Source: Phycisphaerae bacterium (GTDB lineage: Bacteria; Planctomycetota; Phycisphaerae; UBA1845). Taken from it: 64,000 bases of DNA. The position numbers were made by a program, and so were the translations under genes. The stretch covers positions 62,001 through 126,000 of the forward strand of contig JAJDEB010000034.1 of the NCBI GenBank assembly GCA_029260015.1. The letters run 5' to 3'. Of this stretch, positions 52,720 to 60,540 are shown piece by piece. The notes under the pieces are model-generated. The model worked only from the letters and a program-made list of their open reading frames with translations. It was not told the DNA's origin and did not search any database. Every line of letters begins with the position of its first letter. The first letter of the stretch is position 1.

Positions 52720-53104
52720 CGATAATCGCCCTGTGAATTGGTGCGGTGACTGGTGGATTCGGGTCAAATCGCGCGTCTGTGGTGTTCGTCGCGTTCAATC
52801 TGGTTGAAACATTTCCTCAAGGGCACCCGAATACCGTCATCGTAACAATGGTTTGTCGATTGCACCTTGCCGATACACATTTGGCAGTCATGTGGTGAGA
52901 AGTCGATCAAATCTTAGCCGATTGTTGTCAGAGTGGACGCCCTATCTGGCGACTGCTAGAATCGATTGTCAAGGAAAAGTTTCGCGATCCTACTAGATTT
53001 CAGGGGATCGGCTGAGTAAAAGAAATTAGTGAATAGAACGTACGCTGGAATACGTCAGTTGACGAGTTGCCCAGTTAATCAACGTGTGAGCGGGAGCAGA
53101 TAAA
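52720..53104. other. Intergenic region upstream of clpC
   Basis: 385 bp without a supported gene. It holds a promoter candidate for clpC at 52934-52962 (listed separately). I see no CIRCE-like or CtsR-like operator. GGGAGCAG about 5 bases before the clpC ATG is the ribosome-binding site. Confidence 0.6.
52934..52962 (+). promoter_or_regulatory. Promoter candidate for clpC
   Basis: TGGACG (52934-52939) and TAGAAT (52957-52962) with a 17-base spacer. The -10 matches the form seen elsewhere in the window; the -35 is weak. The leader would be about 135 bases. Confidence 0.35.
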
Positions 53105-55639
53105 ATGTTCGAACGGTTTACGGATCGGGCAAGAAAAGTCATGGCGCTGGCCAATCAAGAGGCCCAGCGGTTTAACCATGAGTACATCGGTACCGAGCAT
53201 GTCCTCCTTGGTCTTGTTAAGGAAGGATCGGGTGTCGGTGCAAACGTCCTCAAGAATATTGACGTAGACCTGCGCAAGGTTCGTCTTGAGGTTGAGAAGC
53301 TCGTCAAGAGTGGACCCGACATGGTGACCATGGGGCGCTTGCCGCAAACGCCGCGTGCCAAGAAGGTCATTGAGTACGCCATCGAAGAAGCGCGCAATCT
53401 CAATCACAACTATGTTGGAACTGAGCATCTGTTACTCGGTCTGCTTCGTGAGCAAGACGGCGTCGCCGCTCAGGTTCTAATGAATCTGAATCTCAAACTA
53501 GACGAGGTCCGCGAAGAAGTATTGAACCTTCTGGGTGCAGGTGCTGAGTCCGAAGAAGCCGGCGGTGTTGTTTCCGGTGAAGCCCAGCCCAACAAGAAAA
53601 GCAAAACGCCCGCGCTCGACTCGTTCGGTCGCGACCTGACCGAGTTGGCTCGGACCGACAAGCTTGATCCGGTCATTGGTCGAACGCATGAAATCGAACG
53701 CGTCGTGCAGATTCTCTGTCGCCGCCAGAAGAACAACCCCGTGCTTCTCGGAGAAGCTGGCGTTGGTAAGACGGCGATTGTCGAAGGTCTCGCGACCAAG
53801 ATCGTTGAAAACGACATTCCAGAAATTCTCGCCGACCGCCGCATCGTGGTTCTCGACCTCGCGATGATGGTGGCCGGCACAAAGTATCGCGGTCAGTTTG
53901 AAGAGCGCATCAAGTCGGTGATGAACGAAGTGCGTCGCGCTCGCAACGTGATTCTGTTTATCGACGAATTGCACACGCTCGTCGGTGCGGGTGGTGCGGA
54001 AGGCGCGATCGACGCTTCGAATGTTCTCAAACCGGCACTTTCGCGTGGCGAAATTCAGTGCATCGGTGCGACGACGCTGGACGAGTATCGCAAGTACATC
54101 GAAAAAGACGGTGCCCTCGAACGCCGCTTCCAGCAGATCATCGTTGAACCGCCGTCAGAAGTAGAAACGGTCGAAATCCTCAAAGGATTGCGCGATCGCT
54201 ACGAAGCGCATCACCGAGTTCGCATCACAGACAAGGCTCTCAAGACGGCAGTTGAGCTTTCCGGGCGGTACATTTCGGGCCGCGTTCAACCCGATAAGTC
54301 CATCGATATCATCGATGAAGCCGGCGCTCGCGTCAGGCTGAAGTCAATGACCAAACCGCCGGATCTCACCGAGCTAGAGCGCGACGTCGATCGCGTCAAT
54401 GCCGAGAAGGATGAAGCCGTTCGTGGCGCAGACTACGAGCGTGCGGCAGAGTTGCGCGACAAATCGGAGACGCTCAAAACGCAAAAAATTGAGATGAAAA
54501 AACGCTGGCGCGACCGGATTCAGGAATTCGATGGCGAAGTGGATGAAGAGATCGTCGCCGAAGTCGTCAGTTCAATGACTGGCATCCCGCTCATGCGGAT
54601 GGAAAAGGACGAGATCGAACGCCTGCTGCAACTCGAAGCCGAATTGCATCGCAAGGTGGTCAGCCAGGACGAAGCCGTCAAAGCCATCGCCCGCGCCGTC
54701 CGTCGTTCGCGCAGCGGCTTGAAAGATCCGAACCGCCCGATGGGTAGCTTCATCTTCGTCGGTCCGTCAGGTGTTGGTAAAACGTACCTTGGCAAGTGCC
54801 TCGCTGAATTTATGTTTGGCGATCCCGATGCGCTGATGATTCTCGACATGTCGGAATACATGGAGAAGCACAATGTGTCGCGTCTGGTCGGTGCGCCTCC
54901 CGGATATGTGGGTTACGAAGAAGGTGGCCAGTTGACCGAGCGCATTCGTCGTCGGCCCTATTCGGTTGTGCTGTTCGACGAGATCGAAAAAGCGCATCCC
55001 GACGTCTTCAATATGTTGTTGCAGATCATGGAAGAGGGTCGCCTGACCGACTCGTTCGGCCGCTATGTCGACTTCAAGAATACGATCATCATTATGACCA
55101 GCAACGTCGGCGCTTCGAAGATTACCCATGAAACGTCGTTCGGCTTCCAGAGGCAGGACGAGGATGTGAACTACGCCAAGATGAAGGAAACACTTCAGGG
55201 CGAGTTGGAAAACCACTTCCGTCCTGAGTTCATCAACCGTCTCGACGAAATCGTGGTCTTCCACAAACTGGTCCACGACGATCTGGTTCAGATCATCGAT
55301 CTTGAGGTGGCCAAGCTGGCGTCACGACTCCGAGCCAAGGGTCTGGAACTCGAACTGACCGACGAGGCCAAGGACTTCCTCATCGATCGCGGAACCGACG
55401 AGAAGTTTGGTGCTCGTCCGCTGCGTCGTGCGATTGAGCAATACGTCGAAGACCCGCTGTCTGAGGCGATGCTTCGAGACTCATATGCGGGCAAGAATCG
55501 TGTCGTTGTGTCGGTCCGGCCCGCCGCCACCGATGACGACCTACCCATGCTCGTCTTTGAGGGTATTTTCGTTGCGGGCGACAAGCCTGATGAGAATGAA
55601 GCCGTCGGGGCTGGTGCAGATGTCGCCGACGCGACTTAG
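53105..55639 (+). CDS. clpC: ATP-dependent Clp protease ATP-binding subunit ClpC
   Basis: An 844-residue AAA+ unfoldase that feeds ClpP. Two Clp_N repeats fill residues 1-145 ('FTDRARKVMALANQEAQRFN'). The first ATPase has Walker A 'GEAGVGKT' (216-223) and Walker B 'ILFIDELHTLVG'. A UVR-type coiled middle domain lies at about 427-463 ('DYERAAELRDKSETLKTQK'). The second ATPase has 'GPSGVGKT' (553-560) and 'VVLFDEIEKAHPDVF'. The short middle region and UVR motif separate ClpC from ClpB and ClpA. ClpS from 23.1 kb is the likely adaptor. An intrinsic terminator follows. Confidence 0.96.
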   Translation: MFERFTDRARKVMALANQEAQRFNHEYIGTEHVLLGLVKEGSGVGANVLKNIDVDLRKVRLEVEKLVKSGPDMVTMGRLPQTPRAKKVIEYAIEEARNLNHNYVGTEHLLLGLLREQDGVAAQVLMNLNLKLDEVREEVLNLLGAGAESEEAGGVVSGEAQPNKKSKTPALDSFGRDLTELARTDKLDPVIGRTHEIERVVQILCRRQKNNPVLLGEAGVGKTAIVEGLATKIVENDIPEILADRRIVVLDLAMMVAGTKYRGQFEERIKSVMNEVRRARNVILFIDELHTLVGAGGAEGAIDASNVLKPALSRGEIQCIGATTLDEYRKYIEKDGALERRFQQIIVEPPSEVETVEILKGLRDRYEAHHRVRITDKALKTAVELSGRYISGRVQPDKSIDIIDEAGARVRLKSMTKPPDLTELERDVDRVNAEKDEAVRGADYERAAELRDKSETLKTQKIEMKKRWRDRIQEFDGEVDEEIVAEVVSSMTGIPLMRMEKDEIERLLQLEAELHRKVVSQDEAVKAIARAVRRSRSGLKDPNRPMGSFIFVGPSGVGKTYLGKCLAEFMFGDPDALMILDMSEYMEKHNVSRLVGAPPGYVGYEEGGQLTERIRRRPYSVVLFDEIEKAHPDVFNMLLQIMEEGRLTDSFGRYVDFKNTIIIMTSNVGASKITHETSFGFQRQDEDVNYAKMKETLQGELENHFRPEFINRLDEIVVFHKLVHDDLVQIIDLEVAKLASRLRAKGLELELTDEAKDFLIDRGTDEKFGARPLRRAIEQYVEDPLSEAMLRDSYAGKNRVVVSVRPAATDDDLPMLVFEGIFVAGDKPDENEAVGAGADVADAT

Positions 55640-55665
55640 TTCGCAGGCCAAATTGAATCACTTGC

Positions 55666-55703
55666 GGGCAATGTGGGCGTCATGTTCACATTGCCCTTTT
55701 TTT
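55666..55703 (+). terminator. Rho-independent terminator of clpC
   Basis: A perfect 10-bp stem, GGGCAATGTG (55666-55675) with CACATTGCCC (55687-55696), an 11-base loop, then seven T (55697-55703), 27 bp after the clpC stop. Confidence 0.92.
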
Positions 55704-55807
55704 GCGCCTGGCCAAAACGAGTTCGACCTGCATGCAATTCCCGGGTAGATTCGACATCGTGCGACTTATGCACATTTGGATATTAACCAGCAACGGATTG
55801 CACCAGC

Positions 55808-56494
55808 ATGATGACGGTCGAATCAACCACACAACAAAACGCCGAAGAAATGAAAGCACTCGCCCGCGAAGAGTTTGAATCGTGGGCAGGCAGTTACGAT
55901 CGGTCATTGCTGCATGTGTTTTTGTTTCGCCCGTCATATCGCGTGCTAACTGAAGAGATCGCCAACTGGTATCGTGACCATCAGCGGCCCATGCGGGTGT
56001 TGGACATCGGTTGCGGGACCGGCGAATTGGCGTCGATCTTGGCACGCGGCGATTGGCCAATCGAAGTCGTCGGGCTCGACTATTCACCGGCGATGTGTGA
56101 CGTCGCCAGCAAGAAGTTCGAGCGCGTTGAACTCCCCCATCGTGTAAAGTTCACGGCGGCTGACAGCGAGTTTCTACCCTTCGCTGATAAGTCGTTCGAC
56201 ATCGTTACATGCTCAAATTCATTTCATCATTATCCGAACCAAGCCAGCGTCGTTCGCAACATTCACCGAATTCTCAAATCGCAAGGGCGCTTTGTATTGA
56301 TCGACGGATTTCGCGACAACACGGTTGGCTGGGTGACGTTCGATGTCATCATCGCCCGTATCGAGAAAAACGTACACCACGCGCCGTGGTCGCAGATCGA
56401 CGGATACTTTCGCGACGCCGAATTCAAGAATATCCGTCGCCGCAAATTCAATTTCTGGATGCCGCTCTGTGCGACGATCGGTGAGATAGAGTAG
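55808..56494 (+). CDS. Class I SAM-dependent methyltransferase
   Basis: A 228-residue methyltransferase of the type-11 (UbiE-like) group. Motif I is 'VLDIGCGTGELASILA', the acidic post-I residue is in 'VVGLDYSPAMC', and motif IV is 'FDIVTCSNSFHHYPN'. The N-terminal 'EEFESWAGSYDRSLLHVFLF' resembles quinone or sterol methyltransferases. The substrate cannot be set: the motifs of UbiE/MenG are not distinctive enough, and no quinone genes are adjacent. Its 3' end closely faces the decayed carbonic anhydrase gene. Confidence 0.85.
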   Translation: MMTVESTTQQNAEEMKALAREEFESWAGSYDRSLLHVFLFRPSYRVLTEEIANWYRDHQRPMRVLDIGCGTGELASILARGDWPIEVVGLDYSPAMCDVASKKFERVELPHRVKFTAADSEFLPFADKSFDIVTCSNSFHHYPNQASVVRNIHRILKSQGRFVLIDGFRDNTVGWVTFDVIIARIEKNVHHAPWSQIDGYFRDAEFKNIRRRKFNFWMPLCATIGEIE

Positions 56495-56519
56495 CGCGGG
56501 ACTCTTCCTGCATACTCTT

Positions 56520-57080
56520 TTGTCCACTGGCAGCAAACTCGAAATGCTGGTTTGGCGCCTTCCGCAACATCCACAAACCGCTGCACTTTCGGGTCGTATG
56601 TGGTCGCGACTCCGCTCTCAAAAGCGTAAACCCACCCGTGAATCTCAAGCGATTTCGCGTCGAGCGCTTCGGCGACGGTTGGATGAGTCCGCAAGTTTTC
56701 GATTTGATTTAGCACATTCTGCTGAATCGCGACGGTCAGGCGCTCGGCCGGTTCAGCGATGTCCCCGTATTGTTCTCGCACGACCTGACCCGTCTTGTCG
56801 GTATATTTGAGCAAATCGCGCACAGCTGGCAGACTTTCGATCGAATTCGGTTTGAGTAATCCGGTCACTGCTCCGCAATGCGAATGGCCGCAAATGATGA
56901 TATCGGGAACCTTTTGAACTTTGACGGCGTACTCGAAGGTTGCCGCTTCACCGCTGTGCAGTGCGTCATAAGGAGGAACAATGTTGCTCATTTGCAAGCT
57001 CTGCAAAGAGTTGCTTCTCGGTCGGGACCACGTCTTTTTCAAATCGATGAATTCCGTATACGCATCGTCAAAAACTTCTT
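56520..57080 (-). pseudogene. Decayed beta-carbonic anhydrase
   Basis: Pieces of one beta-class carbonic anhydrase in different frames. Near 57050-56970 a frame reads 'YGIHRFEKDVVPTEKQLFAE' then LANEQ, the normal N-terminal helix. In another frame 'NIVPPYDALHSGEAATFEYA' and 'IIICGHSHCGAVTGLL' follow, with the zinc His and Cys, and the fold ends at 'HGWVYAFESGVATTYDP'. The ~40 residues that should join LANEQ to NIVPPY, with the first zinc Cys and the catalytic Asp-Arg pair, are gone. The frame also shifts at the junction, an upstream in-frame stop precedes the N-terminal piece, and the natural stop is lost, so the frame runs on into the opposite methyltransferase gene. Confidence 0.82.
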
Positions 57081-57293
57081 TGGCGTTGCATAAAGATTCG
57101 TTGTCGGGCCATAATTGGGAAAGAATTCTATATCGAAATCGCTAGGTGGCCCCCACCACGGCTGTTGGATCTTGTTTACCTTATCGAATCAACTCGTGAG
57201 CCTCCAGAGAGCGGTTTGCCGCACCTGTTGGAATTGATTTGTGGATCGCAGGAATTGAATTGCTTTCGTCCATTCACCGACGATCATTCAAGC

Positions 57294-57776
57294 ATGTACT
57301 GCCTCAAATGCGGCTACAATTTGTTCGGGCTTCCCCGCCATGTTTGCCCGGAGTGTGGTAACGCATTTAACCCAGACGACGATTCAACTTACCAAGTATC
57401 AATCAAGCGTCGAAAATATATTCCGTTCTGGATGCCGTGCGTCCTGGCTTTTTATCCGCTCTTGCCCTCTGTGCTGGTTTACGCGACTTGGCTTGTGGCT
57501 GGATACCACCTCGGCCGTGAGCCAAAAGCAATGGCTGATGATCCAAACCAACTGGGAGGTATGGTTCCAATCTTTTACTGGGCAGCGGTACTCTCACAGA
57601 TCGGACTTATAATCTGGGCGCCCCTGGCCCTGGTTTCGTATGCGACTTATGGATTAAGAGGGCGCGAAGACAATCGATGGATTCGCGTTTTGATGTTATT
57701 GCTCGTCGCTGCTGTCACTATCGGCGTACTCCTCTCGCTGATCTGGAGTCGCATCGGGTATTGGTTCTTGGACTGA
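57294..57776 (+). CDS. Zinc-ribbon membrane protein (planctomycete type)
   Basis: A 160-residue protein with a zinc ribbon at its very N-terminus, Cys3-x2-Cys6 and Cys18-x2-Cys21 ('MYCLKCGYNLFGL', 'VCPECGNAFNPDD'), and about three membrane helices (around 45-70, 90-115 and 130-155). The ribbon type is widespread in Planctomycetota and its function is unknown. The ATG before YCLKCG was chosen because the longer frame from 57165 has no family support. The 3' end overlaps the next gene, on the opposite strand, by about 80 bp. Confidence 0.7.
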   Translation: MYCLKCGYNLFGLPRHVCPECGNAFNPDDDSTYQVSIKRRKYIPFWMPCVLAFYPLLPSVLVYATWLVAGYHLGREPKAMADDPNQLGGMVPIFYWAAVLSQIGLIIWAPLALVSYATYGLRGREDNRWIRVLMLLLVAAVTIGVLLSLIWSRIGYWFLD

Positions 57777-58361
57777 ATGGGCCGCTCCCGATTGCAGCAC
57801 GTTCGCCCCACCACATTCCGGGCAACGTGGTTCGATCAGTCCGGTCAGACTATATCCGCAGTGGATGCACTCGTTGCGCAATCGACGGCGTCGTCGCCTC
57901 ATCGGCCCTCGAATCAAAATCAAGAAAGGATAAGCTAAAATCAAAAGGGTGAGAAACCAAATTGGAACGATGACATACCCAGTGTTCGGCATCATCACCA
58001 GTGGCATTCTTGCTTTTGGCGATGGGAGGATGAACGCAAATCGCGTCAGGTACGCACCACGCGATGCATTCGGATTGATTGCACTCGACCACACCAGCGT
58101 AGTTCGTCGCGACGTCTTCAATTCGTCCAGCACATCCGGATGCTTTTCGCTGTAGCGTTCCTGCGCCTGACTCGCAAACAATGGCAGGTTGCCAATCAAG
58201 ATCGTCAGCCGACCCCGATGAGCGATAATCAAAGTCACCGTATCGCGGTTTTCAACGATTGCTTTAGAGACGCCGAATTCGCAAGAATAGCTGGCCACCA
58301 TCAAACAAGCCGATGACGCGGCTAACGCCAGACATGAACAAGTAATGGCTCTGCGAAACAT
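57696..58361 (-). CDS. Membrane protein with C-terminal zinc ribbon (planctomycete type)
   Basis: A 221-residue protein: an N-terminal signal or membrane helix ('CSCLALAASSACLMVASYSC'), an extracytoplasmic part, a second helix ('VIVPIWFLTLLILAYPFLIL'), a very basic stretch and then a cytoplasmic ribbon 'CIHCGYSLTGL' with 'RCPECGG'. The acidic tail ends in DSDSSDEQ. The same ribbon occurs in the convergent neighbour, so the two may be related in function. No role is known. The last 27 codons overlap the neighbour on the other strand. Confidence 0.65.
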   Translation of the reverse strand: MFRRAITCSCLALAASSACLMVASYSCEFGVSKAIVENRDTVTLIIAHRGRLTILIGNLPLFASQAQERYSEKHPDVLDELKTSRRTTLVWSSAINPNASRGAYLTRFAFILPSPKARMPLVMMPNTGYVIVPIWFLTLLILAYPFLILIRGPMRRRRRRLRNECIHCGYSLTGLIEPRCPECGGANVLQSGAAHSVQEPIPDATPDQREEYADSDSSDEQ

Positions 58362-58454
58362 GGCGGACCCCAAGCCTCAGTGCATTTCGACCAAATTTGA
58401 GGGCTGTACAGCCACCATTGCAATGACTGTTTAACACATGCTCAAGAATTGAAT

Positions 58455-58526
58455 GAAGGCGCTGGGGCTCGAACCCAGGACCTACGGCTTAAAAGGCCGT
58501 TGCTCTACCAACTGAGCTACGCCTCC
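58455..58526 (-). tRNA. tRNA-Lys (anticodon TTT)
   Basis: A 72-base cloverleaf on the minus strand. The acceptor arms GGAGGCG and CGCCTTC pair (one G-T), the anticodon stem ACGGC/GCCGT encloses CTTTTAA with TTT at 34-36, and the T-arm has GGTTCGAGCC. CCA is not encoded, so it must be added afterwards. Confidence 0.95.
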
Positions 58527-58640
58527 GAAATTGCAGCGAATTCCTGCTGCAAACGGTGGTCCGTAACCTATCCGGCTCGAAGGAAAAGGTCAATCAGTGG
58601 AAATGCAGTTGGTGGTCGCTACAACCGGGTGGGGCTGCGA

Positions 58641-59699
58641 TCAGACAGCCGTTTTGTATTGCGTCAGATCGGCTGCGTCCTTCGTCCCTGTTTCGACCAT
58701 GTTTACGGGCGGAGCGCCTGTGCTTTCGTGGACTTCGAAAAATGTCGGGATTGAGATTTGAAGGACTTCCTTTTCACGATTGGTCAGCATTCGCGTCAGG
58801 CGTTGGGCGGCTTCAAACCCCAGCGCACCCGCGTCCTGGCAGACGGCTGTCAACGTTGGGTGTACACCGTAGCGGAGGTCCGTATCGTCAAAACCGATGA
58901 TTGAAATGTCTTCGGGAATTGCAATATTCAGTGCATGGGCTTGTTTAACCGCGCCGACGGCTAATAGCGGATCGGCGAAAAAGATCGCGGTTGGCCGCCC
59001 TTTCATGCTCATCACCATTTTCAATATCGTCGCCCCGCCGGCAAGCGTGTATCGCTGTCTGAAAACGAGCGACTCATCAAACGGGATATTGTTCTTGTCG
59101 ATGGCTTCCTTGTATGCCGCGAACCGGTCCATGTGGTCGCGATCCGGAATGCTGTGGAACCCGAATGCGATGCGCCGATGGCCGAGAGCGATCAAATACT
59201 CGACGGCTCGGATGCTGTCGGCGCGGGAATCACCATCGATGTAGCTTACTTTTGGCGATGAGAACCGTTCACTGAGTACAATCATCGGGAAGCCTTCTTC
59301 CGCGATGGCTTCGCAGATGAAGCGCGACTCGCGCATAGTCCGAACGACGACACCGCGAATTCCCTTCCGAAGAAAGAATTGCGTGTACGATTCGTCGGGA
59401 CGCTTGTCGCGTTTCAGGTTTGTCAGCAACACATCAAAACGTTGCTCATCGGCGCCTCGCAAGACACCATCGAGGACGGCTGCATCGAATGGATGGGCCA
59501 ACGTCGACTCGTCCGTATAAACGAAACCTAGATTGCTGTTGACCCTTCGTCCAACCGACGCGACATATCCGCTCCGATTGGCAATCGCCAGGACGCGTTC
59601 GCGCGTTTTCGGATTGACCGCAGGGTCGTTGTTAAGCGCTCGTGAAACGGTGGTGATAGAAACGCCGGCAAGTTTGGCAATGCTTCGGACTGATGACAT
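58641..59699 (-). CDS. LacI-family transcriptional regulator
   Basis: A 352-residue regulator. The N-terminal helix-turn-helix and hinge 'SIAKLAGVSITTVSRALNND' with 'RVLAIANRSGYVAS' are of the LacI/GalR family. The rest is a periplasmic-binding-protein-like sensor domain ('AIFFADPLLAVGAVKQA', 'EDISIIGFDDTDL'). The ligand is probably a sugar. It is divergent from an SSS symporter across 841 bp, and control of that transporter is likely but not shown. The ~20-residue C-terminal tail after 'PTFFEVHESTG' is extra. Confidence 0.92.
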   Translation of the reverse strand: MSSVRSIAKLAGVSITTVSRALNNDPAVNPKTRERVLAIANRSGYVASVGRRVNSNLGFVYTDESTLAHPFDAAVLDGVLRGADEQRFDVLLTNLKRDKRPDESYTQFFLRKGIRGVVVRTMRESRFICEAIAEEGFPMIVLSERFSSPKVSYIDGDSRADSIRAVEYLIALGHRRIAFGFHSIPDRDHMDRFAAYKEAIDKNNIPFDESLVFRQRYTLAGGATILKMVMSMKGRPTAIFFADPLLAVGAVKQAHALNIAIPEDISIIGFDDTDLRYGVHPTLTAVCQDAGALGFEAAQRLTRMLTNREKEVLQISIPTFFEVHESTGAPPVNMVETGTKDAADLTQYKTAV

Positions 59700-60540
59700 A
59701 GCGAATCGGTTTCAACCTCCATGCCAGAATTTGACATTAGATTGCTGGGGTGTTTCAGCGATTGTTTCACTATAGCGACGTAAAGGGCCGCTGGTCAATG
59801 AATTGAGAGTGGCGTTCGAGAAACTATTCACAGATTTGTAAAACAGTTGTGGGATTCTGTGCAATATTTTCATCGCAATGAAGAATTAGTTGGCATGTCC
59901 ATGTTACTGATGCGAGAATCGATTTAGTAGCATCAAGAACATATATTGCTTTAGTCAATCTGGAAATTAGCATAATTCATGGGCCTGTAATGATAATAAA
60001 ATCAATCTTAGCAATTTAGCGTTGTAGTGATCGGCAGAGTTCCCAAGACTGTGGAGTCCGTTTCAATTCTCTTGGCCAGTCTAAAGAAAACCCGAGGGGT
60101 TCTTGGAAGGTTGAACTGCCATGTTTCGAGAATGTTGAGATACCGGTTCATCAAGATCGGTAGATTTTTGGCCGGGGCTAGAGTTGTGAACCGTGTCTTT
60201 GCGAGTGTCCCAATCTTTCAGCAGGCGATTTTGAAAACCGCAGTCTTGGAAGTGCAAAAACATCGTCATGTCGCGATAGCTCACCAGCAGCGTTGTGATT
60301 TGATTGATGCTATCGCATGGGTTCGTGACCAGAAAACTGACGGAGTAGCAGTTCCCCTTCCAGAATCATGAATGAAACAGTTTTCTTGGTGTCGCAATCG
60401 CTTGTGGGAGCGCGGTTCATGGGTAGAATCGCAAATCACTTGGAATAGCATCTCGTCTAGTACGATTGACTTTGTGTTGGTTATCGGGAGCCGCTTTTGC
60501 GCAATCGAACGACCGTACCAACTAAGACAGGAACGATCGC
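59700..60540. other. Long AT-richer divergent gap between the LacI-type gene and the symporter gene
   Basis: 841 bp with no gene I can support. An open frame at 60027-60371 (GTG start, 114 codons) resembles nothing I know and has no clear ribosome-binding site. Bases 59815-60010 are clearly richer in A+T than the surroundings. A candidate operator lies at 59869-59882. TGAAAC occurs twice, 12 bp apart, on the minus strand just upstream of the regulator gene (about 59756-59783). Confidence 0.5.
59869..59882. promoter_or_regulatory. Possible LacI-type operator
   Basis: TTCATCGCAATGAA is symmetric at 12 of 14 positions and lies 170 bp upstream of the regulator start, in the AT-rich part of the gap. 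Its centre is GC, not the CG favoured by most LacI-family operators, so the call is weak. Confidence 0.25.

Noticed and set aside
56263..57042. Intact 259-residue carbonic anhydrase
   Set aside because: The frame lacks the first zinc Cys and Asp-Arg dyad, begins with out-of-frame sequence and reads through into the antisense of the methyltransferase gene; called a pseudogene.
60027..60371. 114-codon open frame in the LacI/symporter gap
   Set aside because: GTG start without a clear ribosome-binding site, no recognisable family, and an equal-quality frame on the other strand; left as unsupported.
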